From: Pseudalkalibacillus sp052246725
Lineage (GTDB): Bacteria; Bacillota; Bacilli; Bacillales; Fictibacillaceae
Length of the DNA: 64,000 nucleotides
Assembly: GCA_052246725.1 (NCBI GenBank)
Contig: JBQQCL010000002.1
Strand: one strand, 5' to 3'
Positions 1-9,138 of this stretch are shown here, one piece after another (the stretch's first letter is position 1; each line of letters opens with the position of its first letter). Under the pieces are notes generated by a model that did no database searches, was not told the origin of the DNA, and was given only the letters and a program-made list of their open reading frames with translations. The translations under genes were made by a program, and so were the position numbers.

Positions 1-9
1 TGCAAGGAA

Positions 10-861
10 TCAATTTTTCACACTTTGCAATTTAGTGATTCGTTCATTGAATTTTTCTTGCAATGTACGTGCCACTTTTCCAGGTACACCGGTGCCCATT
101 TGCCTACTGTCAATTGAGATGACTGGCGTCACTTCCATCGTCGTACTTGAAATGATGACTTCTTCTGCATCCATCAATTCTTGTTTATTGAAGGTTTTTT
201 CATGTACTGTAATACCCGCTTCTTCAGCAAGTTCGAGTACAACCTTTCTCGTGATACCATTCAAAATGAAGTTGTTTGCTGGGTGCGTGAAAATTTCACC
301 ACCCTTGACGATATATACGTTTGTCGAACTGCCTTCCGTAACGACATCATTGCTGCGTATGAATATTGATTCATCACACTTTGCATCCATCGCTTTTTGT
401 TTGCCGAGGACATTACCAAGAAGATTCAAGCTTTTGATATCACATCTCAGCCACCGAATATCTTCAGTCGTGATTGCTGTGATTCCTTCTCTCATCTTAT
501 TCAGCGGCCGTGGAGATTTCCTAGCATAAGCAACAAGGAAAGGTGCTGGCTCTGCTGGAAATTGGTGTGTCCGTTCCGCCACTCCTCTGGTGATTTGTAA
601 ATAAACGTGTCCGTCATTTATATCATTAGCCTCTGCTAATTTTTCTAAACGTGTTTTTAACAGCTCGATCGGATATGGAAGTGTCATCTGGATCTCTTTC
701 GCACTACGTTCAAGGCGCTCCAAATGCTCATCCATGCCGAAATACTGCCCATTGTAAATCCGAACAACTTCATATACGCCATCACCAAATTGATACCCTC
801 TATCCTCGATATCGATACTTACTTCTGATTGGTCCTTCAATTGATCCTGAACTAATATCAT
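10..861 (-). CDS. dat: D-amino-acid aminotransferase (D-alanine transaminase)
   Basis: PLP-dependent class IV (branched-chain/D-amino-acid) aminotransferase that interconverts D-alanine and D-glutamate for cell-wall peptidoglycan. Visible family features are the N-terminal IDIEDRGYQFGDGVYEVVR block, the lysine in LNLLGNVLGKQKA, the TEGSSTNVYIV stretch and the LNGITR block, in the usual order and length (about 283 residues). The ATG at 861 is preferred over the longer reading to 906 because GGAGGAG lies just upstream of it. The gene is cytoplasmic and stands alone at the window edge, complete, with its stop at 10-12. Confidence 0.93.
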   Translation of the reverse strand: MILVQDQLKDQSEVSIDIEDRGYQFGDGVYEVVRIYNGQYFGMDEHLERLERSAKEIQMTLPYPIELLKTRLEKLAEANDINDGHVYLQITRGVAERTHQFPAEPAPFLVAYARKSPRPLNKMREGITAITTEDIRWLRCDIKSLNLLGNVLGKQKAMDAKCDESIFIRSNDVVTEGSSTNVYIVKGGEIFTHPANNFILNGITRKVVLELAEEAGITVHEKTFNKQELMDAEEVIISSTTMEVTPVISIDSRQMGTGVPGKVARTLQEKFNERITKLQSVKN

Positions 862-978
862 GAGTTCTCCTCCGCTTTCCTCGGTATAATATTTTTTTCG
901 AATCACAAGCTATACAAAGTGACAAATGAGTTCGTGTAAAAAAGATGTAAAGCCCAAAATATAGATAAAGGTGATCCC

Positions 979-2385
979 ATGGATGGAAATTGGCTGTCGA
1001 TTATCCCTTTCTTATTGGTAATCCCGATCGCTATGATAACAAAACAAGTGCTTCCAGGCATCCTGATTGGATTGATTGCAGGAGCTTATTTGATCAACCC
1101 TGCTCCGATCGGTGGTGTCGAAACAATGCTCCAATACCTGGTGACCGCATTGGTAGACAAAAATAACATCAAAATCATCGTATTTCTTTATGTCTTCTCC
1201 GGACTTGTCGGTATGATCAAAGTTGCTGGCGGAATCAAAGGTTTTGTCGAAGCTGCCTCTGAACGAGTTGATACAAAAAAGGAAGCTATACTTCTAACAT
1301 ATGTATCAACGATCGGAACATTCAGTGCACCCAGTTTCCGTTTCGTCACCATCGGACCGATCATGCGTGCGTTATTGAAACGAGTGGATATGACAAAAAA
1401 AGAATTGGGATTTGTCATCGAAACGACGACTACGCCAATCATCGTCCTTATTCCGATTGCGACAGCTTTTGTCGGGTACATGGTTTCTGTCGTTGAACTT
1501 GGACTTCACAACCAGAATTTGAAAGGCGACCCTTACAGTCTGTTCATCCAAAGTATACCTTTCAACTTCTTCGCCATTGCGATCTTCCTTGTGGGGATTT
1601 ATCTGAGCTTTTTTCACCATTCCTCAGACGGTGCTCAACAACAACCGAACGAAAATGGTTCGGAAGAGGACGATTGGCACAACTGTGATCCTGCTGTATC
1701 ACTCGATTTGCCATCAAAACCATGGAACTTGTTGCTTCCTTTGATTGCCGTAATCGGTTTGACATTAATTTTAACATGGTGGGACGGCCATCAGAAAGGA
1801 TTTGGCTTTTTCAAAGCATTCATCAAAGCGAACGTGTTGGACGCAATGGTCATCGCACTGCTCATTACGACTTTCCTGACGATCTTTTTCTTCCTTTTTC
1901 AAAAATTTGAACTAAAAATGCTTATTGAAAGCTTCGTTTTCGGCGGAAATAATTTGATGTCAGTCATCTTGTTATTATCCGTCATCTGGGGATTGGCTTC
2001 TGTTACGGAAGATTTAGGATTTTCGACCTTCATCACCGATCACGCAGGCTGGATCCCTTCAATCCTAGTCCCTCCAATTTTATTTCTTTTTGGGAGTGCT
2101 GTTTCGTATTTCATAGGTTCTGCCTGGGGAACATGGGGGATATTGATGCCTCTTGGCATATCGATGGCTGCGATTTCAGGTGTATCTTTACCACTAGTCA
2201 TTGGAGCCGTTTTCGCAAGCGGAACATTCGGAGCGTTCGCTTCTCCATTAAGTGATGATGTGAATACCCTAAGCCGTATCCTGGGTCTTCAAGTCATGGA
2301 ATATGCCCGTTTCAAATTGAAGGCAGCCTTGATCGCTGTCGCAATCTCAGCTGCCTGTTATACTGGAATTACATTTATCCTTTAA
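979..2385 (+). CDS. NhaC-family Na+/H+ antiporter
   Basis: Polytopic membrane protein of 468 residues with about 11-12 hydrophobic segments. The opening (LLVIPIAMITKQVLPGILIG) and the late glycine-rich block (FIGSAWGTWGILMPLG, then GAFASPLSDDVNTLSR) match the NhaC/TetA(L)-related antiporter family, which exchanges cytoplasmic sodium for external protons. A soluble loop at about residues 215-240 is acidic. The RBS AAAGGTGATCCC precedes the ATG. It is transcribed alone and divergently from dat. The exact ion specificity cannot be read from sequence; a related amino-acid/H+ exchange role is the main alternative. Confidence 0.85.
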   Translation: MDGNWLSIIPFLLVIPIAMITKQVLPGILIGLIAGAYLINPAPIGGVETMLQYLVTALVDKNNIKIIVFLYVFSGLVGMIKVAGGIKGFVEAASERVDTKKEAILLTYVSTIGTFSAPSFRFVTIGPIMRALLKRVDMTKKELGFVIETTTTPIIVLIPIATAFVGYMVSVVELGLHNQNLKGDPYSLFIQSIPFNFFAIAIFLVGIYLSFFHHSSDGAQQQPNENGSEEDDWHNCDPAVSLDLPSKPWNLLLPLIAVIGLTLILTWWDGHQKGFGFFKAFIKANVLDAMVIALLITTFLTIFFFLFQKFELKMLIESFVFGGNNLMSVILLLSVIWGLASVTEDLGFSTFITDHAGWIPSILVPPILFLFGSAVSYFIGSAWGTWGILMPLGISMAAISGVSLPLVIGAVFASGTFGAFASPLSDDVNTLSRILGLQVMEYARFKLKAALIAVAISAACYTGITFIL

Positions 2386-2404
2386 TGTGAGGTTTCTTTC
2401 TTTT

Positions 2405-2721
2405 AGGCTCTTTTCTAAAGGATTGTTGCTTTTGAGTATTTTAAAAAAACAACTTGTGCAAGTTGATTGGAGAGCAAGGTGCGAGACTCCTGCGGGATCA
2501 GCGTGCCTACTACCTGAATAATCTCCTCGCAAGGCATGCGACGAGGAAGCTCGCTTCGACAGGACTTTCTTGTAGACGTAGGAGCACAAATGCTTCCTTG
2601 AAAAGGAGACTCCTGAGGTCGCAATGCGACGAGTGGGCTCACCGCACGCCCCGCGGAAAGCGAGCATCTGGAGCGGAAATCAACGACTTTCAAGAGCAAC
2701 AAAGTTTACGAAAACTGCCTT
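2405..2721 (+). repeat. Dispersed repeat family A, copy 1
   Basis: About 317 bp of non-coding sequence running from AGGCTCTTTTCTAAAGGATT to a GAAAACTGCCTT end. It recurs in inverted orientation at 8236-8461 (internally deleted) and in the same orientation at 42187-42657 (with two insertions). The interior is GC-rich and contains short palindromic parts such as GCACGCCCCGCGGAAAGCGAGC. The ORFs across it are repeat-borne and not conserved genes. Similar intergenic repeats are common in Bacillaceae; the means of dispersal is unknown. Confidence 0.9.
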
Positions 2722-2724
2722 ATT

Positions 2725-3612
2725 TTATCCTTCATCCTCAAGCTGGATGTAATTTTCGATTCTATCAGCCATCTTCAAATATCCTTCTTGATTCGGATGA
2801 AGTTTATCGTTGGCGAAAAGCTTCTCACTGCCTTCTTCTATAAAGAGGTCATCGATCGGAACATATAATGTATTATCATTAATTTCTGCGACTGTTTTAG
2901 CCGTTGAATTCCAGTCATTGATTACACCGTCAACCTCTTTAATATCCTGAAAGAAGTTGTGGAATGGATTGAACATGCTTACTAAATAAATATTGGCGTT
3001 AGGATTCAGTGTACGGATTGTCTGAACAATCACAAATAGATTCTTCCTGTACCTTTGCTGTCCTGTTTCGAACAAATCCATATTGAGGCTGAAAAAATTA
3101 TATTCGACGATGTTGAGGATATCGTTCCCACCGATTGTAATGAAGACATGGTCCGCTTCTCTGATATGGTCTTGGACTTCTTCTTCATCCATTTTAGCTG
3201 CAAGCTTATCACTCGGAAGACCATGGATTCCAAAATTCTTCAGGCTGACCAAATCATCAGAATTTTCCTGGATGTACCTGGCGACTGGTTGGATGTATCC
3301 TTCTTTCGTCTTATCGCCGGATCCCTTTGTCAATGAATCCCCAAGCGCAACAATATGGACGTCTTCGATGACCGTTTCGTCCACTGGCTCATCCGTTTCC
3401 TTTTGATCATCCTTAGGCTTTTCATCTTTTTTATCCTCATCTTCTGAAGGAGGATCCTCCGTTACCTGTTCATCTTCTCTCGGAAACTCCTCCTCAATTG
3501 AAGGGTTCAGTACTGGAGTGGTCTTCGGATTATCTTTATTCAAAAATAAGATCACACCGAATACGATGACCAGTGGTATGAGGATGAACAATATCAATTG
3601 TTGTTTTTTCAT
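2725..3612 (-). CDS. SGNH/GDSL-type lipase-esterase, membrane anchored (YpmR-like)
   Basis: Protein of 295 residues with an N-terminal hydrophobic anchor (residues 5-24), a highly acidic low-complexity linker (about 40-80) and an extracellular SGNH hydrolase domain. The four family blocks are visible: GDSLT with the nucleophilic serine, NFGIHG, ITIGGNDI, and the DKLHPNQEGY block carrying catalytic Asp and His. It probably removes acyl groups from an envelope ester. It resembles B. subtilis YpmR in layout; the substrate is unknown. Confidence 0.86.
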   Translation of the reverse strand: MKKQQLILFILIPLVIVFGVILFLNKDNPKTTPVLNPSIEEEFPREDEQVTEDPPSEDEDKKDEKPKDDQKETDEPVDETVIEDVHIVALGDSLTKGSGDKTKEGYIQPVARYIQENSDDLVSLKNFGIHGLPSDKLAAKMDEEEVQDHIREADHVFITIGGNDILNIVEYNFFSLNMDLFETGQQRYRKNLFVIVQTIRTLNPNANIYLVSMFNPFHNFFQDIKEVDGVINDWNSTAKTVAEINDNTLYVPIDDLFIEEGSEKLFANDKLHPNQEGYLKMADRIENYIQLEDEG

Positions 3613-3885
3613 GTTATCCCCTCTATACGAAACAGTTTTATATCTAAAGTAAGCGTGTTAAATCAATTCCATCTTAACGGGACAGAAATAATATTGCCTA
3701 AACTATACGCATCCATCTGCTACTTTTATTTTACATTATTAGTATATGGGGTATATACCCATATAACCTAGTTTACTATACAAATCGACAAAAATTGCAA
3801 ACCATTTGCAAAGGTTTTAAACCGTTGATAAGGTAGAAAAACGATCATTTGCAATCGAAATCGCTTAATAACAGGAGGAATCGTC

Positions 3886-4182
3886 ATGGAATTTACCATT
3901 ACACAACCTGCCGTCCAATGGTTTATAAAGGAACTTGACCTTTCAGAAGGCGACAATGTCCGTTTCTTTGCCAGAGTCGGAGGTTGCAGCACCGTCCAGT
4001 CCGGCTATTCGCTCGGAATTTCCAAAGAAGAACCGGTAGAAGCCGGAGAAACCTTCGAATCTGACGGCATTACCTTTTTCATTGAAAATAAAGACCTCTG
4101 GTACTTCAAAGATCATGATCTTAAAATCAAATACAGCAGGAAATACGATGAAATTTCTTATGACTATACCGAACAAGAATAG
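3886..4182 (+). CDS. yneR: HesB/IscA-like protein YneR
   Basis: Small 98-residue protein of the HesB/YadR/YfhF fold, related to A-type iron-sulfur carriers. It keeps one cysteine, in FFARVGGCSTVQSGYSLGI, and lacks the C-terminal CxC of true IscA, so a role in cluster delivery is unproven. The strong RBS ACAGGAGGAATCGTC precedes the ATG. It converges on yneQ, as expected from the yneP-yneQ-yneR neighbourhood of B. subtilis. A diverged paralogue lies at 42778-43056. Confidence 0.88.
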   Translation: MEFTITQPAVQWFIKELDLSEGDNVRFFARVGGCSTVQSGYSLGISKEEPVEAGETFESDGITFFIENKDLWYFKDHDLKIKYSRKYDEISYDYTEQE

Positions 4183-4198
4183 CAGGTTCCTGAATTAT

Positions 4199-4507
4199 TT
4201 ATGATTCCCAAAGCTTAAATCGCTTGATCTGATCGAGTTGATTTTCTGCTTTCAATATTCTTAGTTGTCTGTCTCCGAAAAGATCGTAATGGGGAAAATC
4301 GGCGTGATGATCGATCCACTCTGGTTGTAATCCGTATCGTCTTCCCCATGCGATTAACTTTTCAACATTGCAGCACGCAACCTTCGTAACCGTATCACAG
4401 TCGGGGAACCGCTCATCAATCCAATAATGGGTCAGAAAGGCAATTTCCTCTTTCCTCGCATTTTCTTTCCACGTTTGCAGTTCTTTTCGGTCGATCCCAA
4501 AAGCCAT
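4199..4507 (-). CDS. yneQ: YneQ-like conserved small protein
   Basis: Protein of 102 residues, rich in Trp, His and Cys, with a CCNVEKLIAWGRRYG helix and the block HADFPHYDLFGDRQLRILKA. It matches B. subtilis YneQ by position and general features. Its function is unknown. It is the last gene of an apparent AAA-yneP-yneQ operon on the minus strand, about 30 bp after yneP. Confidence 0.8.
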   Translation of the reverse strand: MAFGIDRKELQTWKENARKEEIAFLTHYWIDERFPDCDTVTKVACCNVEKLIAWGRRYGLQPEWIDHHADFPHYDLFGDRQLRILKAENQLDQIKRFKLWES

Positions 4508-4537
4508 GACAGAATTCCAGCTCCTCTAATCTATCGA

Positions 4538-4969
4538 TTACTCTTTCCTCGAAGTATCTGATGCTTTTTGATAAGCTTCATGCCAATCAGGCAGCACTTT
4601 TTCCATTCTGATCGGTTTGAACGTTTCCTTATTGACAAGGACATGGGTCGATGTTCCAGAAATACACAATTTATCAGATTCGTTATAGATTTCATAACCA
4701 TAAATTGATCGGATCCCATTATAATGCTTGAGCCAGGTCCGGATATCAGCTTTTTCACCATATTTGAACGGTCTCTTATACGAGATGGAGATGTCCGTGA
4801 CCGGAGCTAGAAATCCGTCTGCTTCCATCTGTGCGTAACTGAAACCTAGATCCTTGATAAATTGGGTTCTGCCAACCTCGAACCATACGAGATAGGTGGC
4901 ATGATGAACGACACCCATCTGATCGGTTTCTGCATATCTCACTTCGATTTCCGTCTTAGATTGTACCAT
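4538..4969 (-). CDS. yneP: Hotdog-fold acyl-CoA thioesterase YneP
   Basis: Protein of 143 residues of the 4-hydroxybenzoyl-CoA thioesterase (4HBT/YbgC) family, cytoplasmic. The signature RYAETDQMGVVHHATYLVWFE is present at residues 11-31, including the catalytic Asp in the family's Y-x-D-x-D-x-x-G-x-V-x-x-x-x-Y pattern. It should hydrolyse a short or medium acyl-CoA; the substrate is unknown. The RBS GGGGGAACGACG precedes the ATG. It begins 11 bp after the AAA ATPase stop and is probably co-transcribed with it. Confidence 0.9.
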   Translation of the reverse strand: MVQSKTEIEVRYAETDQMGVVHHATYLVWFEVGRTQFIKDLGFSYAQMEADGFLAPVTDISISYKRPFKYGEKADIRTWLKHYNGIRSIYGYEIYNESDKLCISGTSTHVLVNKETFKPIRMEKVLPDWHEAYQKASDTSRKE

Positions 4970-4980
4970 CGTCGTTCCCC

Positions 4981-7326
4981 CTATTTATATTCTGTTATCG
5001 CCGTTTCGAAATCTTCTTTCGCTAAAACTGTCAATATCGTTTCATCTGTTTCTTGTTCTGTGTTCATGATCCTATCTGCATGGTGCTGGATTGTGTTGTC
5101 AATGAAATCCGTTGCAAATCTTCCGTTCCCGCCGATCTTCAGTTGCGGCAATTGCTCACGTAAAAACGGTACAGCTTGCTTATCCCACGTATAGCTGTAT
5201 TTCTCAGAGTGGCGCCTCATGATCTCAATCAATTCTTCTATGCTGTAATCCTCGAAATGGAAGAACTTTTTGAACCGGGAAGAAAGACCGGGATTACTGT
5301 TGAGTAACTTTTCGGTTTCTTTTGGATATCCAGCTAATACGACGACCAGATTTTCATTATGCTTCGTCATCTCTTCAACTAGTGTGTTGATCGCTTCTTT
5401 ACCGAAATCCATCCCCTGGCCACTGAACAAGGAATAGGCTTCATCGATGAATAGGACGCCGCCTAACGCCTCGCGTACTTTCTTTTTCGTTTTGAGAGCC
5501 GTTTGGCCGGTGTAGCCTGCAACAAGATCAGAACGTCCAGCAACAACAAGATGTCCCCTCTTCAGAAAGCCTTTTTTCTTTAAAAGGTTCGCGTAGATCG
5601 AAGCTACAGTGGTCTTCCCTGTTCCAGGATTTCCAACAAACACTGAATGAAGCTGGATCGGTACACCTGGCAGTTCCAACTCCCTGCGTTTCTGCTGCAC
5701 TTCGATAAATGAACTTAATGTTTTCATTTCCTGTTTGATTTTATCAAGACCGACGAGCTCTGAAAGCTGCTCATCCGGATCCTGGTAAAAAGATGGGATA
5801 TCGATTTTGACATCTTTTTTTTGAATCTGTGTGAAATCCTCTACTGTTGCCTCAGAGTCTGAAGATATACTTGCACCTTTTTGAAAAATCACATCCAGCA
5901 CCAGATCTCTGACCGTCCTCGCATTTCCAAACGTATCGTCGACGCGTGCATGTTCGATCTTTTCCTCCATGCGGATAAGTGCTTCATGCGTGAACGTATA
6001 ATCGTTCTCAAAAGCGACTTTCTCAGCGATTTTTAACAATTCCTCGTTGCTGTAATCCGGCAGGTAAATATGATTGCTGTCTGGAAAACGGCTCTGCAAG
6101 CCAGGGTTTGAATGAAGAAACTGCCTCATTTCTTCAGGATAACCTGCTAAAATGACCGCGAACTTTCCAGCGTACTCACCGCTTGTCATCGCAGATACGA
6201 GTGTATCGATTGCCGTTTGACCGTAGTCGTTTCCAGATGCTCCTTCACGTTTGAGGCTGTAGGCTTCATCAATGAACAAGACGCCACCCAGGGCACGCTG
6301 GATGACTTTTAACGTATTCTCTTCTGTTTGTCCGACATAAGCTCCAACTAGCTGTGATCTGTCTACCTCGACCACTTCACTCTTCGGCAGCATCCCAAGG
6401 TCAAAATACAGTTTTGCGAGCAAGCGCGCGATTGTCGTCTTTCCTGTACCAGGCTGGCCTGTAAGCACCATGTCCAAGCTGAGCTCATCCTTCATGTGAA
6501 AGCCTTGCTTCTGGCGGCTCTTTTGAAATTGCAAAAAACGATAAAGCTTGTACACCCGCTCCTTCACTTCTTCCATTCCAATCATTTCATTCAGCTTCAT
6601 AAGAGCCGTACTGTGGTTATTCTCCGCTGTATTCTCTTCAAGCCATTTTTCTTGAGTCGTTTCGATTTGATTGATGAGCTGTTTCATCTCATTTTGAAGA
6701 GCAGAAGGATGGAATGATCCTGATAATGAGGAACGATACTCCTCTGAGACAAGGATGAGCCGATCCAATGCCTCAAATAGATCCTCCACGTCAGTTTGTT
6801 TTTGCTTGGCTGATTTTATTTTTTCCCTGTCACCTAGCACATTGGCAGCAAGGATGCTTTTATCGATCAAATTTTTGATTCGATCCTCTTTTTTCTGAAC
6901 GCTTTTCGCCATGTCGATGGAATCATCGGCAGCTTTTCGCTTTGCCGGCACATTGTCCGTCTCACGGATACGCGGAAAATGGATCGCTTCAATCCATTCC
7001 TGAAGCTCGATTGACGAGGCCTTAGAAATCATTTCATGGACGAGCCAGTCTTCGCCAGCATTTGCTTCCGCCTGTTCAATCCGCTGTTTCATCGCTTCAT
7101 CAACCACGCCTGTCCGCTCCAGCCTCACTTTTACGATCAATGCATTCAATTGACCGATCAGCTGGGCCATATCATCTGTGGCAGATTCCGCATGACGCTT
7201 TTCGACGGTCTGCAGCTTTTTCAACAGGTCGATTTCAGCGTTCGGAGAAAACGTTTTACTAGTCTGAATCTCATGTATTTGTTTTATAATATCATCCATT
7301 TCATTTCGGTTCGCATTCATTTTCAT
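4981..7326 (-). CDS. Double AAA+ ATPase of the CbxX/SpoVK type
   Basis: Protein of 781 residues. Residues 1-240 are helical and charged, probably coiled-coil. Two CbxX/CfqX-type AAA+ modules follow. Module 1 has Walker A GQPGTGKTTIARLL and Walker B GGVLFIDEAYSL. Module 2 has Walker A GNPGTGKTTVASIY and a second GGVLFIDEAYSL. The modules resemble SpoVK, but the protein is about twice as long and has an N-terminal extension. ATP-driven remodelling of a protein partner is likely; the partner is unknown. It leads the yneP-yneQ operon. Confidence 0.88.
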   Translation of the reverse strand: MKMNANRNEMDDIIKQIHEIQTSKTFSPNAEIDLLKKLQTVEKRHAESATDDMAQLIGQLNALIVKVRLERTGVVDEAMKQRIEQAEANAGEDWLVHEMISKASSIELQEWIEAIHFPRIRETDNVPAKRKAADDSIDMAKSVQKKEDRIKNLIDKSILAANVLGDREKIKSAKQKQTDVEDLFEALDRLILVSEEYRSSLSGSFHPSALQNEMKQLINQIETTQEKWLEENTAENNHSTALMKLNEMIGMEEVKERVYKLYRFLQFQKSRQKQGFHMKDELSLDMVLTGQPGTGKTTIARLLAKLYFDLGMLPKSEVVEVDRSQLVGAYVGQTEENTLKVIQRALGGVLFIDEAYSLKREGASGNDYGQTAIDTLVSAMTSGEYAGKFAVILAGYPEEMRQFLHSNPGLQSRFPDSNHIYLPDYSNEELLKIAEKVAFENDYTFTHEALIRMEEKIEHARVDDTFGNARTVRDLVLDVIFQKGASISSDSEATVEDFTQIQKKDVKIDIPSFYQDPDEQLSELVGLDKIKQEMKTLSSFIEVQQKRRELELPGVPIQLHSVFVGNPGTGKTTVASIYANLLKKKGFLKRGHLVVAGRSDLVAGYTGQTALKTKKKVREALGGVLFIDEAYSLFSGQGMDFGKEAINTLVEEMTKHNENLVVVLAGYPKETEKLLNSNPGLSSRFKKFFHFEDYSIEELIEIMRRHSEKYSYTWDKQAVPFLREQLPQLKIGGNGRFATDFIDNTIQHHADRIMNTEQETDETILTVLAKEDFETAITEYK

Positions 7327-7407
7327 TCACCACCTGCTACATACCAATACTACCCATTATATCATATAGACCATGGGTTCTTCCGACTTCGCACTTTTGT
7401 CGAATTG

Positions 7408-7440
7408 AAAAAGCCATCACGTGTAGTGACAGCTTTTTGG
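7408..7440 (-). terminator. Rho-independent terminator
   Basis: The hairpin AAAAAGC-TCAC...GTGA-GCTTTTTG lies just after the stop of the 7447-7959 gene and is followed by a T-run on the minus strand. Confidence 0.7.
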
Positions 7441-7446
7441 CTATTT

Positions 7447-7959
7447 TTATGATGTTTGCAACATGATCGGTGTCGTGTTTTCAACTGAAAGTTCGCATGC
7501 TTCGTTTAAGTTGTTCCAGTAATTTACGATGGATTCATCTGTCTCTTCCATCATCGAAAGTTCCAACCAGCCGAGTTCTTCTAAGAGCCGAACGGATGAA
7601 CCGATCCATATTTTCTTATCACCGATCGGGATATAAAATGGATTTTCAAATCTGAACGGAAGATAAATCCCTGTATTATTCGGATGTAAGATGATGTGCT
7701 GATAGATCGTCCCTTTCGTGAGTTTCGCATAAAGTAACAGGACCCCATCATTCTTTGCGGTTTTTTTCCTGAAATTCTGCAAGGTCTGCATATCACCTAA
7801 ATCGATGGTTGAAATCGGTGACTCCCAATTAAGCTGTTCTTTAAAAGGGATGAGGTGTCCTAACCGTTGCATATGTATTTCAAGTTTACGGTAAAACGGA
7901 TCTTTGTCTTCTTTATTTCGTGATACATCTAGTGGTTGTATTATTGCCTGGACTGTCAT
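7447..7959 (-). CDS. Hypothetical protein of about 170 residues
   Basis: I do not recognise this protein. The start is placed at the ATG at 7959 (MTVQAIIQ) because GGGGAGGAGTGGAAGTA lies immediately upstream; the frame stays open to 8160, but that part has no RBS and looks non-coding. The protein is soluble, with several Trp residues and a mixed alpha/beta pattern, and no signal peptide or clear motif. It has its own terminator and is flanked by repeat copy 2, so it may be lineage-specific. Confidence 0.65.
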   Translation of the reverse strand: MTVQAIIQPLDVSRNKEDKDPFYRKLEIHMQRLGHLIPFKEQLNWESPISTIDLGDMQTLQNFRKKTAKNDGVLLLYAKLTKGTIYQHIILHPNNTGIYLPFRFENPFYIPIGDKKIWIGSSVRLLEELGWLELSMMEETDESIVNYWNNLNEACELSVENTTPIMLQTS

Positions 7960-8497
7960 TACTTCCACTCCTCCCCATTCGTTCAACATAAGTTTCGTAA
8001 TCGCAAGGTTTTTAGCGTCGGCTTTTTCGACATTTTTTGGCGTTTTATTTAAAAAGTGGTGGGTAGTTGACAGGTGTAACTCAGTTGTATCGTGTCGATG
8101 CATGTCGTTTGGTTGATAAATAATCGGAATTGGCCAAGTAGCCGTTTTTCGCCGGAGCACACCCTTCTGTTGCTAATAATTAAGAAATATAGAATCAGCA
8201 TTCATATTAACCACCTTAAAAAACATTCAAAAATAAAGGCTGTTTTCGCAAACTTTGTTGTTCTTGAAAGTCGTTGATTTCCGCTCCAGGATGCTCGCTT
8301 TCCGCGGGGCGTGCGGTGAGCCCACTCGTCGCCTTGCGAAATTGAATGGTCTCACCTGTCCCGCTGATCCCGCAGGAGTCTCGCACCTTGCTCTTCAATC
8401 AACTTGCACAAAGTAATTTTTTAAAAATAACTCAAAAGCAACAATCTTTTAGAAAAGAACCAAAATTAAAAAAGCATGCGACGCGGGGTCACATACT
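7960..8497. other. Intergenic stretch holding repeat copy 2
   Basis: No convincing gene. The first 275 bp are AT-rich and unremarkable. Positions 8236-8461 are the inverted, shortened family A repeat, described separately. Confidence 0.6.
8236..8461 (-). repeat. Dispersed repeat family A, copy 2 (internally deleted)
   Basis: Reverse complement of the 2405-2721 repeat. Both ends are kept (AAGGCTGTTTTCGCAAACTT at one end, CTTTTAGAAAAGAACC at the other). About 100 bp of the centre is replaced by a short GCGAAATTGAATGGTCTCAC segment. Confidence 0.88.
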
Positions 8498-8638
8498 TCA
8501 ACCTTTTGGAGGAGTATAATCAGGTTGTTCATTCGATTTGTTGCTCATTTGTTTACCTTTATTGCCACCAGCTTGTCGCGGCTGTGTTCCGATATGATTC
8601 GGCACGAAGTCTTTAGGATGACGTTTCGGATTGCTCAT
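8498..8638 (-). CDS. sspN: Small acid-soluble spore protein N
   Basis: A 46-residue basic, Asn/Gln/Pro-rich protein beginning MSNPKRHPKDFVPNHIGTQP. It has the SspN arrangement of PxHxGTxP followed by NKGKQM. It is a minor forespore protein. The RBS GGGAGG sits 8 bp before the ATG. Its place downstream of citB and before yneP matches the B. subtilis order citB-yneN-sspN-tlp-yneP; a tlp homologue is not seen here. Confidence 0.88.
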   Translation of the reverse strand: MSNPKRHPKDFVPNHIGTQPRQAGGNKGKQMSNKSNEQPDYTPPKG

Positions 8639-8869
8639 CGATCCAGCCTCCCTTCCTTACTATCCTTCCCAATTCAACTGGGAAAATTGCTTGTAAATAA
8701 AGTAAACTTAGATACCTTTTTGTTTTCGCGAATTTCATTTCCTTTCGCAGGCAACTTCAAGCGGAAGCGACCCTCCTGGTTACGTAGGTCACTGGAAAAC
8801 TGACGAGGAGTCTCTAACCAAACCGCTTCCCGTACACTATCCTCGCTGAAACCAAGTTGCACTTACCTG

Positions 8870-9005
8870 TTAACGGACACAGGAGACCTTATTTGACCAA
8901 AATAATGGAATTTTACAAACTTAACGGACACCAGAGACCTTATTTAGTAAATATCATAGAAAATCAGCCGTTTTGTTCACAAATAACGGCTCTGGTGTCC
9001 GTTAA
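8870..9005. repeat. MITE-like cluster of TTAACGGACAC repeats
   Basis: TTAACGGACAC followed by GGAGACCTTATTT or AGAGACCTTATTT occurs as direct copies at 8870 and 8921. The perfect inverse of the second, CTCTGGTGTCCGTTAA, is at 8990-9005. The 16-bp inverted pair could fold into a long hairpin. No coding capacity. Confidence 0.75.
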
Positions 9006-9010
9006 CTGCA

Positions 9011-9066
9011 AGCGGGGTCTCGTCTGGCTCGCTTTTCCCGCAGAAGTGTCGTAAATTTCGCTTCAA
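9011..9066. repeat. GC-rich repeat family B, copy 1
   Basis: The stretch GTCTCGTCTGGCTCGCTTTT followed by CCCGCAGAAGTGTCG and AATTTCGCTT matches 26499-26554 with few differences. A decayed inverse copy is recognisable near 50966-51000. Confidence 0.7.
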
Positions 9067-9138
9067 TCGAACTTAATCAAAACTCAACAATATAAATAGC
9101 TAAATACAAAAGAAAAAAAGTAGGACCGTTTCCTACTT

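Larger units (their letters stand above)
8639..9138. other. Repeat-rich intergenic region
   Basis: About 500 bp without a gene. It holds a degenerate GC-rich segment (8750-8850), a direct and inverted repeat cluster (8870-9005) and a GC-rich repeat end (9011-9066) that recurs at 26499-26554. Confidence 0.6.

Noticed and set aside
2347..2843. Several ORFs of about 95-130 residues, also at 42153-42623
   Set aside because: They recur only because the repeat recurs; frames differ between strands and no function fits.
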